NCBI RefSeq assembly: GCF_007830435.1
Contig: NZ_VLLC01000008.1
Location: forward strand, 18,807-82,806
From: Desulfobotulus alkaliphilus
GTDB taxonomy: Bacteria > Desulfobacterota > Desulfobacteria > Desulfobacterales > ASO4-4
Length of the DNA stretch: 64,000 nucleotides
Direction of reading: 5' to 3'
Below the pieces are notes generated by a model. That model had not been told where the DNA came from. It did no database searches and was given only the letters and a program-made list of their open reading frames with translations. Positions 34,602 to 42,481 of this stretch are shown here, one piece after another. How positions within the stretch are numbered: the stretch's first letter is position 1; each line of letters opens with the position of its first letter. Both the position numbers and the translations under genes were made by a program.

Positions 34602-35891
34602 CTAACGCAGTCCGAATAACGATTTCTGCCCCTTTTTTTCAAAACATGGATAGATCTGCACCAGCAGCACAAAAAAGCCATATATACCAAAAAGAAAAAG
34701 CAATGCCGCCTCATGGAGCCTGAAAAAAAAAGTCCCCTTCCACCACTTCCTTATCACCATAAACAGCACCAAAAAGAAAAGAATCCCCGCAAATGAAGTA
34801 TGGTCAGAGAAATCAAGGCGCAGATCCGCGCCCCTGCCATATTCAGCTCTGGTCTGAACAACAAAGGGGAAAAGCATGGATCTGACCCTTGATGCCCCTG
34901 ACGAAAGCCCTTGAATTCTTTCTTCTTCGTAAGAATGAACAGGATGATAGTCCAGCCCCAGACGCAGGGCATATATTTTTTCCTCATCCCCGTATACCAC
35001 TGTGCGGCCAAGGAGATCTGCCATGAAAATAAGCCCCATGGTTTCAGGATCAAAATCTTTCAGATCAAGGCTTTCCACCCGGTAGTTTTCCTGCATGAGA
35101 AGATGAAACCTTCCGTCATCCGTTACAAGATAACCATAGAACTCCCGGCGGCGGTCTTCGGTCACAGCCAGATGCCGTATCTCTCCGATACCCCTAATGC
35201 CTGTATCCATGCAGACAGGTTCTCCCCTCACCTGCCTGAGGTGAAAAAGGCTTCCTTCTGCATCCCTGATAAAATAGCCGTCGTCATGGGGTTTTCTTGT
35301 GGTAGAATTGCCCCACAGGGCTTTTACGGGAAAGGAAAACCCCGCTTCCGAAAGGGCATTGTTCACCTTCTCTGTCATTTCAAGATCTTTTTTTCGGGTC
35401 AGACCATTTTCAAAAACAAGGCCACCATCCTTCCAGAACATGGTCTCGGGCAGCCTGAGATCGGAAAATTCCGAGGCCGATTCCAGCAAAGGCCACAGGG
35501 GAACAGGGGGTTCCTTCAGATCCTGCGGACGATACCTGAATACCTGATAGCCTTCTTCCACGGCTTCCCTTGTAATCAAAACGCCCTGAATCGTTTCAGG
35601 CATGCTGTTCCAGGCAAAAACATTTCTGTACCAGAACAGGGGCGTTGCCATCATAAATTCCATTCTGTCATACTGCCTGCCGGTTTCATCCCTGTAAACC
35701 CTCTGCCCATCCGGCGTACTGCCGGACAAGAAAAAAAGATCCTTTACCGGGCTGTACAAAATAAAGGGAGTCGGTGCTCCCTGCCTGAAGGCAAGGTCAA
35801 ACATGCGGGGCAGGACAACGGCCATCACCAGCACGGCGGACAGACAAAGCACCCATCCGGATATTTTTTTAAAGAAACTTTCAATGATCAT
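34602..35891 (-). CDS. DUF4857-family membrane protein (second copy)
   Basis: The protein is 429 aa with one N-terminal helix (about 12-32), a large extracytoplasmic domain, and two C-terminal helices (about 365-415). Shared with the paralogue at 36553-37827: W-x-MPETIQGV; FRPQ/FRYRPQDL; RKPxDxGxFIxDAEGSLFHL. The family is known only beside ABC transporters and has no assigned function. It overlaps the permease gene by 4 nt (ATGA). The C-terminal end (EKKGQKSLFGLR) is basic and cytosolic. Confidence 0.8.
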   Translation of the reverse strand: MIIESFFKKISGWVLCLSAVLVMAVVLPRMFDLAFRQGAPTPFILYSPVKDLFFLSGSTPDGQRVYRDETGRQYDRMEFMMATPLFWYRNVFAWNSMPETIQGVLITREAVEEGYQVFRYRPQDLKEPPVPLWPLLESASEFSDLRLPETMFWKDGGLVFENGLTRKKDLEMTEKVNNALSEAGFSFPVKALWGNSTTRKPHDDGYFIRDAEGSLFHLRQVRGEPVCMDTGIRGIGEIRHLAVTEDRRREFYGYLVTDDGRFHLLMQENYRVESLDLKDFDPETMGLIFMADLLGRTVVYGDEEKIYALRLGLDYHPVHSYEEERIQGLSSGASRVRSMLFPFVVQTRAEYGRGADLRLDFSDHTSFAGILFFLVLFMVIRKWWKGTFFFRLHEAALLFLFGIYGFFVLLVQIYPCFEKKGQKSLFGLR

Positions 35892-36556
35892 AGGGTTCCC
35901 CTTTTAAAGCGCTCCGCAGAAATAAAGGGGGCAAAGAGCATCAGCAGGGCCATCAGACCATAAAGCCCCAGCACACCCTCAAACCCCGCATAACCGCACC
36001 CTGCAAGGTAAAGGGACGCCATCTGCCAGCCAATAATTCCGTAAATCACCCTTCGCAGAAGAGAGATATCCAGCAGTGCGGCCCCCGCCATGGCATAGAC
36101 GGGAAGGCCCGCCAGCATCCATGGAAAAACCGTCAGTCCCACAGAGCGCACCACAGGCCATGGGAAAAAGTACTGCGTGATCAGCAGCAGCGCAGCAATC
36201 ATGAGACCGCAGACAACAATCACCGTAAGGGCACCACAGAGAACAAGGATGCCCACACCCTGCATCTGGGGGAAAGGAAGGTGAAGCTGCAGCCTCAGCC
36301 CCCTGTTCGGAGTATCCGGCAACCATTGCACCAGTGCCGTTACCAGGCCGGCCAGCACACCAAAATACTTAAGACCGGAAAAAAACATCACCTGCCGTTC
36401 CACAAGATTCTGCCAAATGGGCACAGCGGGCCCTGCAGCAAACTCCCTGTACAGTCCATGTCCCGTAAACAAAAGAAAAGAAAATCCCAGAAGAGAAAGC
36501 CCCAGAAAGGCCCAGCGCAGCTTCAGCCATTCCTTAAAGATGAAGGCCCGGATCAT
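35888..36556 (-). CDS. ABC transporter permease, second copy
   Basis: The protein is 222 aa from ATG 36556 (GGAAAGGAGG upstream), with six predicted helices. The N-terminal FKEWLKLRW motif and LPDTPNRGLRLQLHLPF are mirrored in the paralogue at 37824-38495 (YKEWIKLRW; FPETRQRSLRLLLHLPL). It is an ABC-2-like membrane subunit, so probably an exporter type. ATGA overlaps on both sides with DUF4857 genes. Confidence 0.82.
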   Translation of the reverse strand: MIRAFIFKEWLKLRWAFLGLSLLGFSFLLFTGHGLYREFAAGPAVPIWQNLVERQVMFFSGLKYFGVLAGLVTALVQWLPDTPNRGLRLQLHLPFPQMQGVGILVLCGALTVIVVCGLMIAALLLITQYFFPWPVVRSVGLTVFPWMLAGLPVYAMAGAALLDISLLRRVIYGIIGWQMASLYLAGCGYAGFEGVLGLYGLMALLMLFAPFISAERFKRGTL

Positions 36557-37827
36557 ACAGCCCTCCTTTCCACAGGTTTCTGGCCCGGCACATGGCCTGC
36601 CCATAAAAGGGCAAAAAGACCGAAAAAACCACAAACCCCCAGCACCAGCCAGTCTGCGGGGCTCTCCTTCAGGGATCTTCCCTGCCAGTGCCGCCACAGA
36701 ACAAAAGAACCAAGGGCCGCAAGAATCCCCAGCGCCCTTGCCAGAAGAAAATCATGATTCCATGAAAGGCGCAGGGTCAGATAACCCGAATCCGGAACCC
36801 CCTGCATAATCCTGAAGGGAAAGAAAAAAGCCTCGGCTTTGCGTGCAGACTCACTTCGCAGGGGAGGTAAGTCCATGCGAATTTCCCGGATGACCGCATC
36901 CCGATGATCTGTGACAGTCACGGAAAGGGCATCCCCCCCTTCTACGGTATAGTGGTGTACCAGAGGGTCCCTTCTCCATGTAAGCCGCATTTCTGATGGA
37001 TTAAACTCTTTCAGGGGAAGGGGTGTAAGGCTGTAATCCGGATAGTTCATACGATGGACACCCCCTTTCCAGTCCACCAGAAGACCATAGGCATGCCGTC
37101 CCGGATGTTCTTCCACCTGAACATAACGGATACCGGGAGCAAAATCCTTGAGGACAGGCCGGACCTGGGGCTGTCCCTTCGCCTGTATGAGGTGAAAAAG
37201 GCTGCCTTCCGCATCCAGAATAAACCAGCCCCAGTCAAAGGGCTTGCGGGTTGAAGTCCTGGCCCAGGCTTTTTGTGCCGGAAAATGAAAACCCGCCCTC
37301 TCAAAGGCTGCGGTAAAAAGCAGGGATTTTTCTTTAAGAACCCTATTATCCGAAGTCCGGATAAATTCCGCCTGCCTGCCGGAAATTCTCATCACCTCTC
37401 CGGGCATTTCCAGATCAACAAATCCGGAGGCCGCCTCCATGACAAAACAGAGGGGGATTTCAGGACCATCCAGACTCCTTGGCCGGAAAAAAACATTTTG
37501 AACGCTCAAAGGCAGTTTTTCCGGTTCCACGGCCACACCCTGGATGGTTTCCGGCATTTCTCCCCACCGGACAAGGTCCCTTGCATAACGGAAAGGAAGC
37601 AGGCTTACAAAATCCTTCTGATCCAGCTCCCTGCCTTCTTCCGTACGGTAAAAATTCTGACCATAAGCGTCCAGTTCATGAATCAGAAACCCTTCACTCA
37701 CGGAACTGTAAAATATAGCAAGCCTGTTCCGCTGACCCTCTGCTGCCTGCCAGAAAAAGCGTGGCAGGAAGGTGGCAAGAACCACAAGGGCAAAAAAAAC
37801 AGCCGCATACCTCGAAAAAAACGTCAC
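36553..37827 (-). CDS. DUF4857-family membrane protein (first copy)
   Basis: The protein is 424 aa, a paralogue of 34602-35891 and about the same architecture: an N-terminal helix, a large periplasmic domain, and C-terminal helices (SFVLWRHW; WLVLGVCGFFGLFALLWAGH). Gene order permease-DUF4857-permease-DUF4857 with 4-nt overlaps indicates tandem duplication of a two-gene unit and strict stoichiometric expression. Confidence 0.8.
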   Translation of the reverse strand: MTFFSRYAAVFFALVVLATFLPRFFWQAAEGQRNRLAIFYSSVSEGFLIHELDAYGQNFYRTEEGRELDQKDFVSLLPFRYARDLVRWGEMPETIQGVAVEPEKLPLSVQNVFFRPRSLDGPEIPLCFVMEAASGFVDLEMPGEVMRISGRQAEFIRTSDNRVLKEKSLLFTAAFERAGFHFPAQKAWARTSTRKPFDWGWFILDAEGSLFHLIQAKGQPQVRPVLKDFAPGIRYVQVEEHPGRHAYGLLVDWKGGVHRMNYPDYSLTPLPLKEFNPSEMRLTWRRDPLVHHYTVEGGDALSVTVTDHRDAVIREIRMDLPPLRSESARKAEAFFFPFRIMQGVPDSGYLTLRLSWNHDFLLARALGILAALGSFVLWRHWQGRSLKESPADWLVLGVCGFFGLFALLWAGHVPGQKPVERRAV

Positions 37828-38495
37828 TGGTCACCTCCCCGTTTTGCCCTCATAACAGGAAGAAAGAGCATGATCACAAGGCTCAGGGTCACCAGCCCGT
37901 ACATCCAGAGGGACTGGGCATAGGCAGCAGGCTGGCCGCCTGAGGTCAGCATCTTAAAAAAGCCGTAAACAAGGCATGCCCCCATGACTCTCCGCCACCA
38001 TGCCGTTTCCATAAGCACCATGGCGGCCCCGCAGTAAAGGGTCATGCCTGCCAGCATATGGGGGAGCCAGGCCCACACAAGGCCCGTTACAATTTCATGG
38101 GGAAAACGCAGGGCATAGATGAAAACCAGCCCCAGACCATGCAATCCGGCAAGAAGACAGACAAAGAGAAGTCCCGTTCCCACCACCACGGGAATCAGAA
38201 TTTTTTCCGATAAGGGCAGATGAAGAAGAAGCCTGAGGCTCCGCTGCCGTGTTTCCGGAAACCACTGGGAAACACCCAGTACCAGACCACAGACCGCAGG
38301 AAAAACAAGCTGGCCCCCATAGGGCATCTGCTGTTTCAGGATAAGGCCTTCCCACAGCTCCGTACTTTCCCTGATGGCAGCAAGGTAACGGAGACCCAGC
38401 CCCGCCTGCACCAGCGATGCAAGGCCCAGCAGTGCCAGTATGCCAATGGGCCAGCGGAGCTTGATCCATTCTTTATAAAACAATGCGCGCAGCAT
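37824..38495 (-). CDS. ABC transporter permease, first copy
   Basis: The protein is 223 aa with six helices; see the shared motifs with 35888-36556. AAAGGAG precedes the ATG. With its paralogue it could form a heterodimeric channel driven by the single ATPase encoded at 38952-39839. Only the MITE copy E separates it from the ATPase gene. Confidence 0.82.
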   Translation of the reverse strand: MLRALFYKEWIKLRWPIGILALLGLASLVQAGLGLRYLAAIRESTELWEGLILKQQMPYGGQLVFPAVCGLVLGVSQWFPETRQRSLRLLLHLPLSEKILIPVVVGTGLLFVCLLAGLHGLGLVFIYALRFPHEIVTGLVWAWLPHMLAGMTLYCGAAMVLMETAWWRRVMGACLVYGFFKMLTSGGQPAAYAQSLWMYGLVTLSLVIMLFLPVMRAKRGGDQ

Positions 38496-38519
38496 TTTTT
38501 CTCCTTTATAAAATTCTGA

Positions 38520-38938
38520 CTAACTTCTTCAGCACATTTTTCCTTTGGTAAATAGAAAACCTTTAAGCAGATGCATAGACAACCGGACCATTTGTTCGTG
38601 ACGCAATCTTATTCGGAAGCTTCTTGCCCTGTGCGGAAGCGGCAAAAACTCCCCGCCACAGGCAGAATAAGCTTTTTGATTACCATGGCAAACTTAAGCA
38701 CGCTGCCTTTGTGGCGGCTCAGACAGTTTGCCGCTTCTTATTAGCACTCCGGCACTCAAGCCTGAAAAGGCTATGCTATTTGCATGACAGGCTTTGGGTT
38801 TATGGCTTGAGTGCCGGACGAAGCTCTGATCCGAAACGATTGCAATGTCACTCACAAACTGCCCGATTGTCTTTTGCCGCTACCAAAACATTTAAATTAA
38901 TCCATAATATTTCCAGACAAAATGTGCTGAATACTTAC
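38520..38938. mobile_element. MITE-like element, copy E (about 419 bp), inside the ABC operon
   Basis: The right end is the reverse complement of GTAAGTATTCAGCACATTTT; the left end CTAACTTCTTCAGCACATTTT is diverged with one extra base. The flanks aattctga and aaacctga agree at 6 of 8. It contains the central module shared with copy C (CTTGCCCTGTGCGGAAGCGG) and, in the opposite orientation to copy A, the 71-bp nested module. Its excision would leave the ATPase and permease genes about 35 bp apart. Confidence 0.82.
38748..38818. repeat. 71-bp nested inverted-repeat module within copy E
   Basis: TCCGGCACTCAAGCC to GGCTTGAGTGCCGGA, homologous along its length to the reverse complement of 2775-2845 and of identical length. 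Confidence 0.8.
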
Positions 38939-38951
38939 AAACCTGAGGCAG

Positions 38952-39839
38952 TCAGTACTTCCCCGTCACCCCAATGAAGGCATCCTCAAGGCCCATGATC
39001 ACCTCTTCGGGTTCCACCCCCTCCACTCCCAGTGCAGCAAGGCTTGCCATAACCGCCTCCCTGTCTTCGAAGGTGAAAACATCCACCCTTTCCCCCACAA
39101 TATCAAAGTGGACAATGGCACCTCCCCTGCGCAGCCTGGAAGCCGCCTCAGCTCCCCTGAACCGGAAACATTTCACCCCATCCATGAAATCCTTCAGGGT
39201 GGACTGGCAGATCACACCACAGCGGTCGAGAATGATAATATCATCCACAAAGCGTTCCAGATCCTGAACAATGTGGGAGGTCACAAGGATGGTCTTGTCC
39301 CTGCCCTCCACATAATCTTTCAAAAAATCAATGAAAAGCCTGCGGTAGTTGGCATCCAGCCCCAGAGAATAATCGTCAAGGATCATAAGGTCCGCATCCT
39401 GAGCCAGAATCAGCCCAAGGGTCACCTGGGAGCGCTGGCCGCAGCTCATGCGGAAAATTCTGTGGGTATAGGGAAGCCCCAGCTTATCCATCAGATTATA
39501 ATAAAGCTCCCGTTTCCATTTCGGGTAAAAGGCGGAATAAAACTTTTCCACCTCTTCTATGCTCATGTAGCCATATTGCAGATGGCCTTCGTGGAGAAGA
39601 CCGATCCTTCTGCGGGTGGCCGGTTGTATGGCATGGGAAGGCTCTCCGAAAATCCTGCATTCTCCTGAAGAAGGCTGAAGAAAGCCCATGAGGATATTGA
39701 TGGTGGTACTCTTGCCGACCCCGTTTTTACCCAGAAGACCGAAAATCCGCCCCGGTTCCACCGTAAAATTCAGGTTCCGGAGAACTTCCTTTCTGCCGTA
39801 GCTGTGGCAGAGGTTCCGGCATTCAATCACAAAAGACAT
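38952..39839 (-). CDS. ABC transporter ATP-binding protein with unusual catalytic motifs
   Basis: From the ATG at 39839 (GAAAGGAAG upstream) the protein is 295 aa. Walker A is GKNGVGKST (37-45). The signature motif reads MSCGQ instead of LSGGQ (131-135), and Walker B is LMILDD (151-156), where the catalytic Glu is Asp. The D-loop (LGLD) and the H-loop (TSHIVQD) are intact. It is the energising subunit for the permease/DUF4857 pairs downstream, in the YhaQ/BcrA-type exporter group. The replaced catalytic residue may slow hydrolysis. Confidence 0.88.
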   Translation of the reverse strand: MSFVIECRNLCHSYGRKEVLRNLNFTVEPGRIFGLLGKNGVGKSTTINILMGFLQPSSGECRIFGEPSHAIQPATRRRIGLLHEGHLQYGYMSIEEVEKFYSAFYPKWKRELYYNLMDKLGLPYTHRIFRMSCGQRSQVTLGLILAQDADLMILDDYSLGLDANYRRLFIDFLKDYVEGRDKTILVTSHIVQDLERFVDDIIILDRCGVICQSTLKDFMDGVKCFRFRGAEAASRLRRGGAIVHFDIVGERVDVFTFEDREAVMASLAALGVEGVEPEEVIMGLEDAFIGVTGKY

Positions 39840-39900
39840 GGTGCTTCCTTTCAAAAAAACATGGCAAGGCATGATTCGATCAGGGAAAGGGAATATGAAC

Positions 39901-42372
39901 TCAGAACTCCAGAGAGATTCCTGCCCAGAACTGTCGGCCCATCAGAGGGGTGTTATCGGATGTGCGGATCTCCGTATCAAAAAGGTTCATGACCTCAAGA
40001 TCCCAGGTTGCGGCAAAACGGCTTCCGAAAGGAAGCTTTCCTTTGAGACGCAGATCCATCTGCCAGAAGGCCTTACGAACCACCTTTTCATAGATGGGAG
40101 CATTTTCCCGCAGCACTTCTCCTGTAACGGGATCCCTTTCCTTCTCACTTTCGGGAAGTTCCCCTACTTCCCTGCTGTCCCGGATTTCATCGAAATCCGA
40201 CTTCCAGGAGAGAAAGGCCGTAGCAGAAAGGTTCCAAGGCAATTTCTGAATCAGGGTCAGGTTGCCCACCCAGGGTCTGGCATAATTGCCCTTGGGTAGC
40301 TCATCCAGATAATAAAGCCTGTCCTCATACCAGACACGCCTGCTGTTTTTGTCTTCCTCCACCAGCAGTTCATTGAAGTCAATCGCATGGGTGTGGCTTT
40401 CCTGCCAACTGAGGTTGGCCAGTATCTCCCTCTCCTCCCAGCGTCTTCCCCAGCTTACACGCACGGATCTGTAATCGCTCCTGCCCTTGTTACTGAAGGT
40501 GTCGTAACGCAGGCCGTCCAGTTCATAGCTGCCCCTTTCCCGGGCAAACTCATTTTTGTTTTCCCTTTCCACATAACGCAGGGTCAGCCGCCCTCCCATA
40601 AGACGCTGATCCAGCCCCACGGTCCATTCATCGCTATAGGGGGTGTCCAGATCAGAAAAGCGCCAGGCGGTTTCGCTACCGCCTGCATGCTCCCATGGGG
40701 TCACCTGATTCTGATACGTCGTCCGCCATTCATTACGGGAACCCCTCCCCCTGCCTTCCTTCAGCTTATGGCTGAGGAAGGCCTGACCGTAATATCGGTT
40801 CAGGCCACCGGTCACTACCGTATCGCCTGTCCCCAAAACATCGAGATCCGCTGAAAATCTGGGAGCAAGATCGGTATTTTCAAGATAATCATCCCGGCTG
40901 ATCCGCAGCCCCGGGCGCAGGGTAAGACGCTTCCAGCTCATGGTGTCGGAAAGATAAAAAGCCAGAGACTGGATTTCTGCTTCCGCTTCATAAGCTGGAA
41001 GAACCTGCCTCCTGGAAAAATACTGCTCGCCCAACACGAGGGAGACATCATTGGGATCTGCTCTGAAATTTGAATTATCCGTAACGGGCGATGTATAAAT
41101 AAAGGCATCTTCGGGTCTTTTTTCCCGCCCCTTAACCCTGGAAAGGGAAAGACCTGTCTCAACACTGTGAGCCGTACCGGCAAAAGAAAAGGATGCCAGC
41201 TTCAGGGCCGTGTTGGCCTCCAAAGTATCCTGCTCCCTTTCAAGATTCCCGTATCCCCCTTCCATGCTTGAAGACTTGGCAGATGTACTCATGCCCCAGT
41301 TTTTTGAGGGGGTTATGGCCCATCTATACCAGGATGAACTCTGGGAAATCCGTTTATTTTCACTGTAGCGCCAGGAAAGGCTGGTATCAAGACTTCCCCA
41401 GCCCTTTTCCCGGAGGTGCCTGGCCCTGATGGCTGTCCCTCCACCTTCTATTTTATATCCGTTATTGACAGCATCCCGGTGAAAATACTCGCCCTCATAA
41501 GGCGCATGGGTCAAGGAAATATCCAGAGAATCCCAGTCGGATACGAAGGCACTGCCTTTAACAAAAAAATGTTGCCCTGTACGGGTCTGGTCCAGCGTTC
41601 CTCCAAGATTTTTCAAGGGTATGGTTGACCGGTCTTCTCTGAATGAAACAAGAAACCCCATATTTTCGGTAACTGGGATATCCAGTCTTATCCCATAATG
41701 TTCTTTTCGGAACTTCGGCTGCCAACTGGCATTGGCAGAATGGTGCATCTGATGCTTTTCCTGATCATTCAGATGAAACCGGGTCCAGGAATCCCTGGTA
41801 GTTCGATAGAAGAAAGCTCCTGAAAACTCCGTACCCGGTGTCCGTGTTCTGGCATCCACGACACCCCCTGTAAATCCACCATAGCTTGCTGGCACATTGC
41901 TGTCATACACCGTCAGGGACTCCAGGACATCCGGAGAAGGACTCAGTTCCATGGAATGACCCGGCACCTCATGCAGGCTGTTAACCGACTTTTGGGTAGG
42001 ATCCAGAAAGCTGTTATTTCCTGTTCCATCCACGGAAAAATAGTTATCGTAAAAGCGACCTCCGGAGATGGATACTTCAGGCGGGAGAATCTCGCCGCCT
42101 GTGGCAGCCGAGCCATAGGCTTCATCAAACTGAACACCCGGCAGCACCTTCAGCATATCCGTGAGGGTGGCATTGCCTGCGGGCAGATTTTCCAGCACCG
42201 TACCGGAAATGACGGACTGGCCCGTCGCCCGGATATCCGCCGTGTCCTTCACCAGTATTTCCTGCATAAGATAAACGGAGTTATCAAAATCATGCTTTTC
42301 TGCCACGGATAAAGCAGGGCAGATAAATCCCGAACCTCCCAGGAGCAGCATAGCCAATAATTTTTTACACAT
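39901..42372 (-). CDS. TonB-dependent outer-membrane receptor
   Basis: The protein is 823 aa with a signal peptide (MCKKLLAMLLLGGSGFICPA). A possible TonB box is QEILV, followed by a plug domain with LPAGNATLTDMLKVLPGVQFDE and VPASYGGFTGGVVDART. A 22-strand-type barrel ends in ISLEF. It imports large or scarce substrates with TonB energy. The typical substrate class is not readable. It sits 61 bp upstream of the ABC ATPase, suggesting linked action across both membranes. Confidence 0.92.
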   Translation of the reverse strand: MCKKLLAMLLLGGSGFICPALSVAEKHDFDNSVYLMQEILVKDTADIRATGQSVISGTVLENLPAGNATLTDMLKVLPGVQFDEAYGSAATGGEILPPEVSISGGRFYDNYFSVDGTGNNSFLDPTQKSVNSLHEVPGHSMELSPSPDVLESLTVYDSNVPASYGGFTGGVVDARTRTPGTEFSGAFFYRTTRDSWTRFHLNDQEKHQMHHSANASWQPKFRKEHYGIRLDIPVTENMGFLVSFREDRSTIPLKNLGGTLDQTRTGQHFFVKGSAFVSDWDSLDISLTHAPYEGEYFHRDAVNNGYKIEGGGTAIRARHLREKGWGSLDTSLSWRYSENKRISQSSSWYRWAITPSKNWGMSTSAKSSSMEGGYGNLEREQDTLEANTALKLASFSFAGTAHSVETGLSLSRVKGREKRPEDAFIYTSPVTDNSNFRADPNDVSLVLGEQYFSRRQVLPAYEAEAEIQSLAFYLSDTMSWKRLTLRPGLRISRDDYLENTDLAPRFSADLDVLGTGDTVVTGGLNRYYGQAFLSHKLKEGRGRGSRNEWRTTYQNQVTPWEHAGGSETAWRFSDLDTPYSDEWTVGLDQRLMGGRLTLRYVERENKNEFARERGSYELDGLRYDTFSNKGRSDYRSVRVSWGRRWEEREILANLSWQESHTHAIDFNELLVEEDKNSRRVWYEDRLYYLDELPKGNYARPWVGNLTLIQKLPWNLSATAFLSWKSDFDEIRDSREVGELPESEKERDPVTGEVLRENAPIYEKVVRKAFWQMDLRLKGKLPFGSRFAATWDLEVMNLFDTEIRTSDNTPLMGRQFWAGISLEF

Positions 42373-42410
42373 GGCTTTTTCCCTGAATATAGAATCTGTT
42401 GATAAAAATG

Positions 42411-42447
42411 AAAACCGACGACACCCATCAGGGTGTCGCCGTTTTTT
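42411..42447 (-). terminator. Terminator or attenuator hairpin between the lipoprotein and receptor genes
   Basis: CGACACCC-ATCA-GGGTGTCG (42419-42438) is a perfect 8-bp stem, flanked by AAAAC/GTTTT extensions. A second smaller hairpin, ATCAGGG-AGCATG-CCCTGAT, lies at 42458-42477. On the minus strand the main hairpin is followed by TCGGTTTTCATTTTT, so partial termination after the lipoprotein gene is likely and would lower receptor expression relative to it. Confidence 0.6.
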
Positions 42448-42481
42448 CTAAAAATCAATCAGGGAGCATGCCCTGATGATA

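Noticed and set aside
34602-37827. Assembly artefact as the cause of the two DUF4857/permease pairs
   Set aside because: The two copies are clearly diverged in sequence throughout, so they are an old duplication rather than a repeated assembly.
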